Assembly (NCBI GenBank): GCA_003151425.1 | Contig: PLXO01000087.1 | Span: forward strand, 1 to 38,950 | From: Acetobacteraceae bacterium | GTDB taxonomy: Bacteria > Pseudomonadota > Alphaproteobacteria > Acetobacterales > Acetobacteraceae | Reading direction: 5' to 3' | Length of the DNA stretch: 38,950 nt | In this document: piece by piece, positions 1-8,199 of the stretch | Layout of the letters: each line of letters opens with the position of its first letter | How positions within the stretch are numbered: the first letter of the stretch is position 1 | Made by a program: the position numbers and the translations under genes | The notes under the pieces: generated by a model | What the model was told of the DNA's origin: nothing | Seen by the model: only the letters and a program-made list of their open reading frames with translations | Database searches by the model: none

Positions 1-1
1 G

Positions 2-550
2 CCGTCGCGGCCGGAGCACCGGCCCGAGCGCGCGCCCGCCTTCCCGACCCCGCTTGCCTTCTCGTTCGGCCTGCCACGCCCGACGACGCCGAACAGCACG
101 GCGCCGAGCAGCACGCCGACGCCCAGCGCGCCGCCGCCGAGTGTGCCCACGCGGATTCCACAGCCCGGCCAGCCGGGCACGGTCGACCTGTCGTTCGGCC
201 CGATCGCGGGCGGCTCGCTGTCGGCCTCCGCCTCGGTGCAGATGGAGGGCGTCGCGGTCAGCACCGACTGGCTCAACCTGGTCAGCGCCTGGTGGCTGCG
301 GCACCGCTATTACCCGCCCCAGGCCGCGGCGAACTTCGAGGACGGCGATGTGACGATGCATATGCGCGTCGACCAGGACGGACGCGTGGAGGCCCTCGAA
401 CTGACCGGCAAATCGGGCTCGCAGTGGCTGGACCTTGGCGCCCTGTCGGTGTTCCGCAACGCGCATCTGCCGCCGCTGCCGTCGGACATGAACCAGGCGC
501 AAATCCCGTTCGAAGTGACGGTCCACTACATCATCGTGGTGCAGCACTGA
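2..550 (+). CDS. TonB-like energy transducer C-terminal part (5' end outside window)
   Basis: The frame is open from the window edge to the stop at 550, so the gene is cut at its 5' end; the first in-window GTG (143) is probably internal. The visible N-terminal part is rich in Pro, Thr, Ser and Ala, like the periplasm-spanning linker of TonB proteins. The C-terminal ~85 residues fit a TonB_C fold: RYYPPQAAANFEDG, then VDQDGRVEALELTGKSG, then a Leu-Asp-containing helix and a PPLPSDM turn. Such domains couple inner-membrane proton-motive force to TonB-dependent outer-membrane transporters. No ExbB, ExbD or receptor gene is visible. The family assignment is fairly secure; the substrate is unknown. 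Confidence 0.75.
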   Translation, partial: PSRPEHRPERAPAFPTPLAFSFGLPRPTTPNSTAPSSTPTPSAPPPSVPTRIPQPGQPGTVDLSFGPIAGGSLSASASVQMEGVAVSTDWLNLVSAWWLRHRYYPPQAAANFEDGDVTMHMRVDQDGRVEALELTGKSGSQWLDLGALSVFRNAHLPPLPSDMNQAQIPFEVTVHYIIVVQH

Positions 551-728
551 TCAGCGGCCGCACCAGGGCTCACTCCTCGGCGTCATGCCCCAGCGCTGAG
601 GCAGCGGAAAGGGTTTGGTAGCGCGGGTGAACGCAGATGCGGCGGGTGCCTCCAGTCATACCTGACGTCGACGCCGTATTGTTGCGGCACGGGCGTTCCC
701 GCATCGGGCAAGCCTGTGGCTGACCGGT

Positions 729-1085
729 TCAAGAACTGCCTGAAGTCCGGGAGATACGGATACGGGCGCCACGTACCGTCACGATCGACCCCGGTAAATC
801 CGATCCATGCCGGACCAACAGATCGGCCAGCAGCGCAATCCGCTCGGCGGCAGGGACATCCGGCAGGCGAATAATGCCCGCATGCGCGGCGCCAAGCAGG
901 TAAACCAACGTGCCGAAATCACCGTCGATCGTTACGAGAATCCGGCCTTCGTCCGCCGCCATCCGCAGCAGCGCCGCGTCGCCAGGGTCCGGCTGTTGCT
1001 CCCAGGCGGTCCGGACATCGTGCCCACCGACCTTCAGCCACGCCGCCAGACGCTGGCCGGCGCAGCGATCGACCAGAAACTTCAA
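729..1085 (-). CDS. DUF5615 family PIN-like toxin
   Basis: 118 residues. The N-terminus MKFLVDRCAG and the central LVTIDGDFG (Asp54 and Asp56) match the DUF5615 PIN-like family, whose acidic residues are thought to form a metal-dependent RNase site. It is the distal gene of a two-gene unit with the DUF433 protein immediately upstream. The start is TTG inside a 4-bp overlap with the upstream stop (TTGA, 1082-1085), which indicates translational coupling. The DUF433-DUF5615 pairing is a recognised type II toxin-antitoxin arrangement. RNase activity is inferred from the family. Confidence 0.85.
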   Translation of the reverse strand: MKFLVDRCAGQRLAAWLKVGGHDVRTAWEQQPDPGDAALLRMAADEGRILVTIDGDFGTLVYLLGAAHAGIIRLPDVPAAERIALLADLLVRHGSDLPGSIVTVRGARIRISRTSGSS

Positions 1086-1321
1086 GCGTGGGCTACAACG
1101 ACGTCGTCAAGCCGATCATTGGCCACCACTGCATGGGCGTAGGCCAGGCAGGCGCGGATGTCCTCAGTCTGCAAACCGGGATAGTCACCAATGATAGCTT
1201 CTGGCGTTTCGCCCTGAGCCAGCAGACTCAGGATCAGCTCCACTGAGATCCGCATGCCACGCACGATCGGTTTGCCGCCGAAGATTGCGGGATCGCAGGT
1301 GATCCGATCGAGCTGACCCAT
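1082..1321 (-). CDS. DUF433 family antitoxin
   Basis: 79 residues starting at the ATG at 1321 (MGQLDRITCDPAIFGGKP). The ITCDPAIFGGKPIVRGMRIS signature is diagnostic for DUF433 (VapB-like, helix-turn-helix) proteins, followed by the typical LLAQGETPEAIIGDYPGL. The frame is open further upstream, but the added residues do not look like the family, so the internal ATG is preferred. As antitoxin it should bind the DUF5615 partner and repress its own promoter. The gene overlaps the toxin start by 4 bp. The 285 bp between this gene and the next, divergently oriented gene at 1607 contain no other gene. Confidence 0.85.
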   Translation of the reverse strand: MGQLDRITCDPAIFGGKPIVRGMRISVELILSLLAQGETPEAIIGDYPGLQTEDIRACLAYAHAVVANDRLDDVVVAHA

Positions 1322-1454
1322 GGCGCACTCCGGCTGCCGCTGCGGCGGGGTTCGCCGCACATGTAGCGCGTTGCCGGCGGGGAACCAATGCCGTGCCTCG
1401 GTGGCCAGCAATTCTCATGATGGCGCGACGACGTTGCCTCATCGTCATGACCAT

Positions 1455-1475
1455 CCCGGCCAAAATGAGAACTGC
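1455..1475 (-). repeat. Interspersed short motif, copy 1 (CAGCAATTCTCATTTTGG family)
   Basis: Read on the minus strand this is GCAGTTCTCATTTTGGCCGGG. Related copies lie at 10761-10780, 10918-10940, 33803-33822 and 34067-34089, all between genes. The copy sits in the spacer between the DUF433 gene and the TVP38-like gene. Confidence 0.6.
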
Positions 1476-1606
1476 CGCTCGGTGGCCGCACAGTTCCACC
1501 CTCCTGGCCTTCGGTCGTTCAGCGGATTGTCCTGGCGCGGGGACCGCTCGGCTGGACAGCCGCCGCCCGATCGGCCACACGCGCGCAGCAACGCCCGGCG
1601 ACTGGC

Positions 1607-2386
1607 ATGACCCTCGCGCATCTCAAGCACCTGCTGCCGCTCGCGCTGCTGATCGCGGGCCTGGTTGCCCTGTGGGCGTTTGGCCTGCAGCGCGACCTGT
1701 CCTGGACCAGCCTGTCGCGCCACGAGGCCGAGCTGCTCGCCATCGTCGCCGCGCGCCCAATCGAGGTCGGGGCAGCCTACGTCGTCGTCTACGCCGTGAC
1801 GGTCGCCTGCTCACTGCCCGAGGGAGCGCTCGTCACCATTGCCGGCGGCCTCATGTTCGGCGTGGTGCTGGGCGGGGCGCTGGCGATTACCGGGGCCAGC
1901 ATCGGCGCGGTGATCCTGTTCCTGGCGGCGCGCTACGCCTTCGCCGATATCGTCCCCCCGCGCGCGGCACCGTTCATGGCGCGGATTCGTCCGGGCATCG
2001 AGCGCGACGGATTTCTCTATCTTTTGGCCCTGCGGCTGGTGCCGCTGTTTCCGTTTTGGCTGCTCAACCTGGTCGCGGCGGCGTGCGGCATGCGTTTGCT
2101 GCCGTTTACCCTCGCCACCGTGCTCGGGATCATTCCGGGCACGTTCGTCTACGCCTGGGTCGGCGCGGGCCTTGCGGGTGTGCTGGAAGGCGGCGGAATG
2201 CCCGATTTCGCGGCGATATTCTCACCGCACATTCTGTTGCCGCTGTTGGCTCTGGCGACACTCACGCTGCTGCCGGTGGGCTGGCGCGCGTTCAAGGGCA
2301 GGAATGCCGGCCGGCGCGGTGCAGCTTGTGGCGATGCTCGGGGTGGCGATGCCCGGGGTGGCGACGCCCAGGGTGGCAATGCCTGA
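1607..2386 (+). CDS. TVP38/TMEM64 family (DedA/VTT) inner-membrane protein
   Basis: 259 residues with about five or six hydrophobic segments. An N-terminal anchor is followed by the SNARE-associated/VTT core, including CSLPEGALVTIAGGLMFG and the later RLVPLFPFWLLNLVAAACG, both characteristic of TVP38/TMEM64 proteins. Relatives act in lipid scrambling or envelope homeostasis; the role here is not shown. The last ~20 residues (GDAR-GGDAR-GGDAQ-GGNA) come from a 15-bp tandem array that runs through the stop codon into the start of the next gene. The 8-bp overlap with the flavoprotein indicates coupling, and a TVP38-like gene beside a MerA/Lpd-like flavoprotein is a common bacterial arrangement. 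Confidence 0.85.
   Translation: MTLAHLKHLLPLALLIAGLVALWAFGLQRDLSWTSLSRHEAELLAIVAARPIEVGAAYVVVYAVTVACSLPEGALVTIAGGLMFGVVLGGALAITGASIGAVILFLAARYAFADIVPPRAAPFMARIRPGIERDGFLYLLALRLVPLFPFWLLNLVAAACGMRLLPFTLATVLGIIPGTFVYAWVGAGLAGVLEGGGMPDFAAIFSPHILLPLLALATLTLLPVGWRAFKGRNAGRRGAACGDARGGDARGGDAQGGNA
2327..2386 (+). repeat. 15-bp tandem array at a gene junction (4 units)
   Basis: Four 15-bp units close to GGTGGCGATGCCCGG. They encode GGDAR-like repeats in the TVP38 frame. In the frame of the following gene each unit reads (M/T)PGVA-like residues and can supply an ATG. The last unit contains both the TVP38 stop codon and the chosen ATG of the flavoprotein. Confidence 0.85.
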
Positions 2387-3893
2387 CTTCGATCTCGTCG
2401 TGATCGGTGCCGGCGCCGCCGGCCTGTCGGTGACCGCGGTCGCGGCGCAGCTCGGCCTTCGGGTGGCGCTGATCGAGCGCGACCGCATGGGCGGCGACTG
2501 CCTCAACACCGGCTGCGTGCCATCCAAGGCGCTGCTGGCCGCGGCACATGCGGCGCAAGCGGCCCGCACGGCCGGCCGCTTCGGCATCCGCCTGCCGGAG
2601 CCCGTGATCGACTGGGGCGCGGTGCGCGCGCACGTCACCGGCACCATCGCCGCCATCGCGCCGATGGATTCCGAGGCCCGCTTTCGCGCACTGGGCGCCG
2701 AGGTGCTGCGCGGCGAGGCCCGTTTCCTTGACCCCGGCACGCTCGGCATCGCCGGCACGCGCGGTAGCGAGGAACGCCGGCTCACCGCGCGGCGCATCGT
2801 CATCGCCGCCGGCAGCCGCGCCGCCATTCCGCCCATCCCCGGCCTCGCCGAGGTCCCCCATCTGACCAACGAGACGCTGTTCAGTCTCGCACACCCCCCC
2901 GAACACCTGCTGATCCTGGGCGGCGGGCCGGTCGGGCTGGAGATGGCGACAGCGCATGCCGGGCTTGGCTGCCGCGTGACCCTGGTCGAAGCCGGCCGCA
3001 TCGCCCCGAGCGAGGATGCCGAACTCGCGGACGGCCTGCGCCGGGCCATCACGGCCCAGGGGACGGCACACGGGACGGCACACGGGACGGGCCACGAGAC
3101 GACCCAGGGGACAGGCCCGGGGACAGGCCAGGGGACGGCGCACGGAGTGACGCTGATCGAGAACGCATCCGTCGTCGCGGTCGAACCCGGCCCGACCCTC
3201 GTCCTGGCGGACGGGCGGCGCATCGCCGGCAGTCATCTGCTGGTCGCCACCGGCCGCCGGCCGAACCTGGAGCACCTGGCGTTGGAGGCCGGCAACGTCC
3301 GCGCCTCCGCGGCCGGGATCGCCACCGACCGCGGCCTGCGCAGCGTGACCAACCGCCGCGTCTTCGCCATCGGCGACATCGCGGACCCCGTCGGCATCGG
3401 GCCGCGCGCCTTCACCCATGTCGGCAGCTACCACGCCTCGATCGTCATTCGCCGCGCGCTGTTCCGCCTGCCGGCGCGGCTCGACTACGCCGCACTGCCG
3501 CGGGTGATCTACACCAGCCCCGAGCTCGCCCAGGTCGGCATGACCGAGTCGGAAGCCCGCGCGGCGGGCCATCGCGTCACCCTGCTGCGCGCGCCGCTGG
3601 CCGAGAACGACCGCGCCGTTGCCGAGCGCGACGTGGCGGGCCTGGTCAAGCTGGTCATCGCCGGCAGGCGCGTGCTCGGCGCGGGCATCCTGGCGCCGCA
3701 CGCCGGCGAGATGATCGGCCAATGGACGCTGGCGATCGCCCGGCGCGTGCCTCCCGCCGCGCTGATGGAGCTGATCGCGCCCTATCCGACCCGCGCGGAA
3801 GCCGGAAAATGCGCCCTTACCGGCCTGTTCGCGCCCAGGTTGTGCGCCGCACGCACGAAATCGCTCGTTCGATTGCTAATTCGGTTGCCCTGA
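2379..3893 (+). CDS. Class I pyridine nucleotide-disulfide oxidoreductase (MerA/Lpd-like)
   Basis: 504 residues. The N-terminal FAD site is GAGAAG (10-15). The redox-active pair is C41/C46 in GGDCLNTGCVPSK. A second Rossmann motif, ILGGGPVGLEMA, binds NAD(P)H; the FAD-closing motif is VFAIGDIA; the C-terminal dimerisation domain contains YTSPELAQVGMTE. The C-terminal His-x-x-x-x-Glu of true lipoamide dehydrogenases is not evident (APYPTRAEAGK instead), which favours the MerA-like/unknown-substrate subgroup; there is no mercury-binding domain. Residues ~227-254 are a 12-bp tandem array coding GTAH/GTGQ-type repeats inside the NAD domain. Alternative in-frame ATGs at 2334 and 2349 lie inside the junction array. 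It is coupled to the TVP38-like gene. Confidence 0.85.
   Translation: MPDFDLVVIGAGAAGLSVTAVAAQLGLRVALIERDRMGGDCLNTGCVPSKALLAAAHAAQAARTAGRFGIRLPEPVIDWGAVRAHVTGTIAAIAPMDSEARFRALGAEVLRGEARFLDPGTLGIAGTRGSEERRLTARRIVIAAGSRAAIPPIPGLAEVPHLTNETLFSLAHPPEHLLILGGGPVGLEMATAHAGLGCRVTLVEAGRIAPSEDAELADGLRRAITAQGTAHGTAHGTGHETTQGTGPGTGQGTAHGVTLIENASVVAVEPGPTLVLADGRRIAGSHLLVATGRRPNLEHLALEAGNVRASAAGIATDRGLRSVTNRRVFAIGDIADPVGIGPRAFTHVGSYHASIVIRRALFRLPARLDYAALPRVIYTSPELAQVGMTESEARAAGHRVTLLRAPLAENDRAVAERDVAGLVKLVIAGRRVLGAGILAPHAGEMIGQWTLAIARRVPPAALMELIAPYPTRAEAGKCALTGLFAPRLCAARTKSLVRLLIRLP
3057..3140 (+). repeat. 12-bp tandem array inside the flavoprotein gene (7 units)
   Basis: Seven 12-bp units related to CACGGGACGGCA, each encoding [H/Q/P]-[G/E]-T-[A/G/T], in frame with the gene. 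The array lies between RRAITAQ and GVTLIENA, which in this family is the helix-to-strand connection after the second Rossmann motif. Confidence 0.9.
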
Positions 3894-3919
3894 ACGCCCC
3901 AATCGGTCACGTTATTGAG

Positions 3920-4972
3920 ATGACAAAATCGTGCGCCACCCAGCCGGGATGGGGGCGCGATCCGGGGTGGGGGGCCGCACTGGCGTTACAGGGCGGAGGC
4001 GCGCATGGCGCCTTCACCTGGGGTGTGCTGGATCGCCTCCTCGAGGTAGGACTTCAGATCGATGCGATCTGCGGTGTGTCGTCCGGTGCGCTTATCGGGG
4101 TCATGCTGGTTCAGGGCCTCGTCCGCGATGGCCCCGACGGCGCCCGCGCCGCGATGCGCGAGCTGTGGCACCGCTTCGCGCAGGCGCATGCGATGAGCCC
4201 GCTGCAAAATGCCCCGTTCGAGCGCTGGCTATGGAGCTGGGACATGTCCAACTCGCTGATGTGGCGCGGGTTGGAGGCGACCATGCGGCTGTTCAGCCCG
4301 GCCCAGCTCAACCCGTTCGGCCATCACCCGCTGCGTGCGCTCATCGCCGACCTGATCGAGCCCGAGCTGCTCGCCGATCCGGCCGCGCCGCGGCTGATCG
4401 TCTCGGCGACCGACGTCGAAACCGGCGAGGCGGTGCTGTTCGAAAACGCCGCGATCACCGTCGACGTGCTGCTGGCGTCGAGCTGCCTGCCGTTCGTGTT
4501 TCCCGCGGTGGAGATCGACGGGCGGGCCTATTGGGACGGCGGCTATTCCGGCAACCCCCCGCTGAAGCCGCTGCTTACCGGGTTGATGACCGGGGAGGCG
4601 AGGTCTGCGGGGGGAATTTCCCGAGCGGCGCCGCGCGAGCTGCTGCTGGTCCGCGCTCAGCCGGCGCGCCACCCCGGGGTGCCCCGCACGCCGCTCGAGA
4701 TCACCAATCGATTGAACGAGATCGCCTGCCACAATGTGCTCGCCGCCGAGCTCGCCGCACTGCCGGAGGACGTGGCGCTGACCACATACGACGCCGATGA
4801 GGCGCTGCTCGACCTGCCGATCTCATCCAAGTTCAACGGCGAGTCGGCATTCCTGTCGCTGCTGTTCAATGCCGGCCGGGCGGCGGCCGCAGCCCAGGGC
4901 CTGCCGCGATCGGTCACCGCGGGCTGGCGCATGTCGGCCACGCCGCCGGACATTGAGGTCACGGCCCCGTGA
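3920..4972 (+). CDS. Patatin-like phospholipase family protein
   Basis: 350 residues from the ATG at 3920. The oxyanion-hole motif GGGAHGAF is at 25-32. The nucleophile elbow GVSSG gives Ser54, and the catalytic Asp lies in YWDGGYSGNPP, so the Ser-Asp dyad is complete. Family members hydrolyse acyl esters of phospholipids or storage lipids, sometimes as effectors and sometimes in membrane remodelling. No signal peptide is visible, so cytoplasmic or membrane-peripheral action is likely. The gene begins 26 bp after the flavoprotein stop. The longer open frame upstream overlaps the flavoprotein and is not used. Confidence 0.85.
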   Translation: MTKSCATQPGWGRDPGWGAALALQGGGAHGAFTWGVLDRLLEVGLQIDAICGVSSGALIGVMLVQGLVRDGPDGARAAMRELWHRFAQAHAMSPLQNAPFERWLWSWDMSNSLMWRGLEATMRLFSPAQLNPFGHHPLRALIADLIEPELLADPAAPRLIVSATDVETGEAVLFENAAITVDVLLASSCLPFVFPAVEIDGRAYWDGGYSGNPPLKPLLTGLMTGEARSAGGISRAAPRELLLVRAQPARHPGVPRTPLEITNRLNEIACHNVLAAELAALPEDVALTTYDADEALLDLPISSKFNGESAFLSLLFNAGRAAAAAQGLPRSVTAGWRMSATPPDIEVTAP

Positions 4973-5069
4973 TCCAGCTCACAGCCCGCCAGGCAGTTTG
5001 GCGCTACCACGGCCGCACCACGCACACGCTGGCGACGCACCGCGCTGCCACCAGGGACTTTACCCCACC

Positions 5070-6653
5070 ATGCGCCCACCCATGCGCCCATCCATGCGGA
5101 TGAACATCATGCATCGCCCCGATGATCCGCCGACCCGCAGCCAGCGGGCTCGTGATCAGCAGGTCCGTGACCCGCAGGCCAGTGATCGGCAGGCCCGTGA
5201 TCGGCAGGGCCGCGACCGGCGCATTGGCCGGCTCCACAGCCTGTCCATACGTCTGCTGCTGCTCACCATGGGCCTGGTCATTGTGGCCGAGATCCTGGTC
5301 TTGATCCCCAACATTGCCCGCGACCGCGGCGTGATCCTGCGGGAGAAGGTGCTCGAGGCCTACATCGCGGCGCTGTCCGCCGCCGCGCCGACCGAGGCCC
5401 CGGCCCTCGCGCAGCGTGACGAGCTGCTGCGCGCATCCGGGATCGAAGCCATCCGGATGCGCGACTCGCGCGGCACCACCATGGTGCTGGCGGGGAATCC
5501 CTTGGCGCGGCCGGCCAAGACCTTCGATCTGCGCCAGGAGACCGCCTACCAATCGCTGATCCGCGGTTTTGTGGCGATCACGGCCACCGAGGACGTGCTG
5601 GTCCAGATCATCGCCGACACGCCGTTCAAGCCAGGCACCGAGATCGAGTTCGTCATGCACCGCGCGCCGCTCACCCAGGCATTGCGTGAGCTCGATGGGC
5701 CGGACGCCTGGATGACGCTGATGGTGGCCAGCATGGTCGGGCTGGTACTCTATCTGGCGCTGCTGAGCCTGCTGGTCCGCCCGATGCGCCGACTGACCTC
5801 CTCGATCGCCGCCTTTCGCGCCGATCCGGAGCGCGGCGTGCCATTCGCGCCGCGCGCGGTGACGGCGCGGCGCGACGACGAGATTTCGGCGGCCGGGCGC
5901 GAGCTGGCGGCGATGCAGCGGGAACTGCGCGCGGCGCTCTGGCGCAACAACCGGCTGGCCGCGCTGGGAACGGTGGTGGCCAAGGTCAGCCACGACGTGC
6001 GCGGCATCCTGAGTCCCGCGCTGCTGCAGGCCGATCGGTTGCGCAAGCACGCCGACCCCGCGGTTCGCCGCGCCGGCGACGGGCTGGTGCAGGCGGTGGA
6101 GCGAGCGATCGACCTGGTGCACCGCACGCTGGACTTTGCGCGCGAAGGGCCGCCGCCGCCGCTGCTCACGCCGATACGCCTGCGGGCCTTGGTGGCGGAG
6201 GCGGCCGAGAGCGTTCGCGGCGCGGTCGCCTTGTTCGAGCTCGACAACCGCATCCCGCCGGACCAGGAGGTCGAGGCCGATCGCAACCATCTGTTCCGCG
6301 TGCTGGTGAACCTGCTGCGCAACGCCGCGGAGGCCGGCGCCACAACGGTCCGCGCGCGCGTGCGGGACGACGGCGACATTCTGTCGATCGAGCTGGCGGA
6401 CGACGGTCCGGGGCTGCCGGAGGTCGTGCGGGCCAACTTGTTCCGCCCGTTCACCAGTACTCACCGGGCCGGCGGCTCGGGCCTCGGCCTGGTCATCGCG
6501 CGCGACCTGATGCTGGCGCATGGCGGCGACATCGGCTTGGTGGACACCGGTGCGGGCGGCACCACGTTCCGCCTGACCCTCAAGCTGACCGAACGCGCCG
6601 ACCGCGAGCCGCAGGCGGCCGATGAGGTCTCGATGCAGGCGCAGGGCGACTGA
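5070..6653 (+). CDS. Membrane sensor histidine kinase (orphan)
   Basis: Up to 527 residues. The first TM helix is IRLLLLTMGLVIVAEILVLI; a periplasmic domain of ~130 residues follows; the second TM is MTLMVASMVGLVLYLALLSL, then a HAMP-like linker. The H-box is KVSHDVRGILSPALL, the N-box NLLRNAAEAGA, the G1 motif DDGPGLPE and the G2 motif GGSGLGLVIARDLMLAHGG, so the kinase core is intact. The start is uncertain: in-frame ATGs at 5070, 5082, 5094, 5100 and 5109 are generated by a 12-bp repeat. The N-terminal cytoplasmic tail carries five 15-bp repeat units (RDRQA-like). No response regulator is adjacent, so partner and signal are unknown. Confidence 0.85.
   Translation: MRPPMRPSMRMNIMHRPDDPPTRSQRARDQQVRDPQASDRQARDRQGRDRRIGRLHSLSIRLLLLTMGLVIVAEILVLIPNIARDRGVILREKVLEAYIAALSAAAPTEAPALAQRDELLRASGIEAIRMRDSRGTTMVLAGNPLARPAKTFDLRQETAYQSLIRGFVAITATEDVLVQIIADTPFKPGTEIEFVMHRAPLTQALRELDGPDAWMTLMVASMVGLVLYLALLSLLVRPMRRLTSSIAAFRADPERGVPFAPRAVTARRDDEISAAGRELAAMQRELRAALWRNNRLAALGTVVAKVSHDVRGILSPALLQADRLRKHADPAVRRAGDGLVQAVERAIDLVHRTLDFAREGPPPPLLTPIRLRALVAEAAESVRGAVALFELDNRIPPDQEVEADRNHLFRVLVNLLRNAAEAGATTVRARVRDDGDILSIELADDGPGLPEVVRANLFRPFTSTHRAGGSGLGLVIARDLMLAHGGDIGLVDTGAGGTTFRLTLKLTERADREPQAADEVSMQAQGD
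5151..5225 (+). repeat. 15-bp tandem array in the kinase N-terminus (5 units)
   Basis: Five degenerate 15-bp units close to CGTGATCGGCAGGCC encode RDQQV, RDPQA, SDRQA, RDRQG and RDRRI, in frame. Just upstream a 12-bp unit (ATGCGCCCACCC-like, 5070-5105) is repeated three times and encodes MRPP-MRPS-MRMN. Confidence 0.9.
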
Positions 6654-6685
6654 CGGCGGAGGCTTGCGCTCGCGGGGACTACAAA

Positions 6686-6788
6686 ACAGCAAGATCCACC
6701 GCGGAGCACGCGGCGTAGAAAGCAGGGACCGTGCGCCAAGCGCCAATCTTCGTCCTCCGCGATGTCCGCACGTTCCGCGGTGGACCTT
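6686..6788. repeat. Palindromic interspersed element, GCGGAG type, copy 1
   Basis: An imperfect inverted pair. The left arm includes AAGATCCACCGCGGAGCACG; the right arm, read in reverse complement, includes AAGGTCCACCGCGGAACGTG. The left arm is nearly identical to the arm at 38755-38781 and related to the elements at 33848-33989 and 35209-35366. It lies just downstream of the kinase gene. Confidence 0.7.
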
Positions 6789-6893
6789 CGCGATTTTCCC
6801 GTTTCGCGCGGAAGAGTCCATCGGCCTCGACGTAATCCGTGTGGTCTGCATAGACGGTGCAGTAATCCCAGCGGCCCAAAAGATTGACGTACG

Positions 6894-7039
6894 GCACGGG
6901 CCGCTCAATCCGTCATGGCCGGGCTTGTCCCGGCCATCCCCACACTCTCGACGCCGCGCGCAACTGCTACTTTCGCAAGTTCGGTGCGGGCGGGGATGGC
7001 CGGGACAAGCCCGGCCATGACGGATTGAGCGGCCCGTGC
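6894..7039. repeat. Perfect 48-bp inverted repeat (GGCCGGGCTTGTCCCGGCC type)
   Basis: The arms 6894-6941 and 6992-7039 are exact reverse complements over 48 bp with a 50-nt loop. Each arm contains the smaller near-palindrome ATGGCCGGGCTTGTCCCGG. The same core recurs at 10718-10912. The element sits between the convergent kinase and GT2 genes, where such a hairpin could act on transcript ends. Confidence 0.95.
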
Positions 7040-7500
7040 GAACGAACCGAGAGTCATTCTTTTCGGCGCCTGGTATAATCTGCGTTCTCTTCGGGGTGGG
7101 GGGTGCAAAGGAAGAAATCGCCGCCGTGATGCCTCCCGCCCGAACGGCCTGCTCGGGCACTCCGTTCGGGCGCGGCCGTGCCTCGGCATCTTTGCTGAAA
7201 TCATGGAAGTTTAGAAAGCGGCTGACACAGGCAGCTTCTACATAGAGCGATGACGATCGCAAGACAGCCCGATGTCATGATCGCAGGCTTCCTCGGGCGG
7301 ATTTAGATCAGCGCCCTCTACGTGTCATGTTGGCATGAATTCGCCACATATCCTACTTTTGGCCAACGTCGGAGGAAGCCGGCTATGGTTCTCCGATGAG
7401 AGAATTGGGGTTGGCAAACAGCGCACCAAATCGGCACCTCTGCACGCGAGACATGGCGCTGTCAGTGATGCCCGGACGAGCGCCCTGGCCAGGTCTTGCG
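7040..7500. other. Intergenic stretch, no gene recognised
   Basis: The remainder of the 847-bp gap between the convergent kinase and GT2 genes. The short frames present have no recognisable product. A TATAAT-like hexamer occurs near 7073-7078 without a convincing -35 partner. Nothing else was identified. Confidence 0.5.
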
Positions 7501-8199
7501 CTACGACGGCACGCCGGCCGCCGCCACCCGCACGAATGTCGCAACGATCCGCGTCGCCGCGCGCAGCGTGCCGCGCAACGAGCCCGCCACTTTCGATTGG
7601 CCGCCGGCCCGGCATCGATACGGCATCGGCACTTCCAGGATGCGCAGCCGCAGCCGCGCGGCCTTCATCTGCATCTCCAGATTCCAGCCATAGGTCATCT
7701 CGCGCATGTCCAGCCGCGCCAGCGCGTCGCGGCGTATCGCGCGATAGGCGCACATGTCGCTGTAGCGCACGCCATACAGCGCCCGCATGCCCCAGCCGGC
7801 CAGCCGCCCGGCCAGCACCTGGTGCCAGCTCATCGAGCCGCGTTGGCGCACCCCGCGCGTGCGCGACGCGATGACGAAATCATGCGTGCCATCCAGGATC
7901 GGCCGCACCAGCGTAGCCAGCAGGTCGCCACGATCCGCGCCGTCGCCGTCGAGAAACACCAGCACCGAGCATGCCGGATCGGCCGCCGCCGCGCCGGCCG
8001 CGCAGGCCCGCCCGTAGCCGCGCTGCGTCAACGCAACGACCCGCGCGCCGGCGCGGGTTGCCACAGCCGGCGTGCCGTCGCGGCTGCCACTGTCGGCGAC
8101 GATGATCTGCCGCGCGATCGCACGTGGAATCTCCGCCACCACCGCACCGATCGCTTCGGCCTCGTTCAGCGTCGGGATGACGACGGCTACAGGCTCCAT
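7501..8199 (-). CDS. Family 2 glycosyltransferase (DPM1/DolP-mannose synthase type)
   Basis: 232 residues starting at the ATG at 8199. VAVVIPTLNEAEAIGAVV opens a GT-A fold; SGSRDGT and FLDGDGAD are the nucleotide-binding and DxD-type motifs; the C-terminal half (YSDMCAYRAIRRDAL, YGWNLEMQMKA) resembles polyprenyl-phosphate glycosyltransferases that act at the inner face of the membrane. There is no C-terminal TM, so it is probably soluble or peripheral. The start overlaps the end of the upstream radical SAM gene by 13 bp. With the GT87-like transferase two genes upstream, it may make the lipid-linked sugar donor that protein uses; this is an inference. Confidence 0.85.
   Translation of the reverse strand: MEPVAVVIPTLNEAEAIGAVVAEIPRAIARQIIVADSGSRDGTPAVATRAGARVVALTQRGYGRACAAGAAAADPACSVLVFLDGDGADRGDLLATLVRPILDGTHDFVIASRTRGVRQRGSMSWHQVLAGRLAGWGMRALYGVRYSDMCAYRAIRRDALARLDMREMTYGWNLEMQMKAARLRLRILEVPMPYRCRAGGQSKVAGSLRGTLRAATRIVATFVRVAAAGVPS

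Noticed and set aside
1322..1606. Overlapping ORFs in both strands between the antitoxin and TVP38 genes
   Set aside because: Composition is typical of random GC-rich frames, and part of the stretch is an interspersed repeat.
7060..7110. A TATAAT-like -10 in the gap after the kinase
   Set aside because: No matching -35 and no gene starts downstream on the plus strand.
5004..7262. A 752-codon minus-strand open frame opposite the sensor kinase
   Set aside because: It is antisense to a clear histidine kinase, is rich in Arg, Gln, His and Gly as expected from a shadow frame, and has no recognisable domain.
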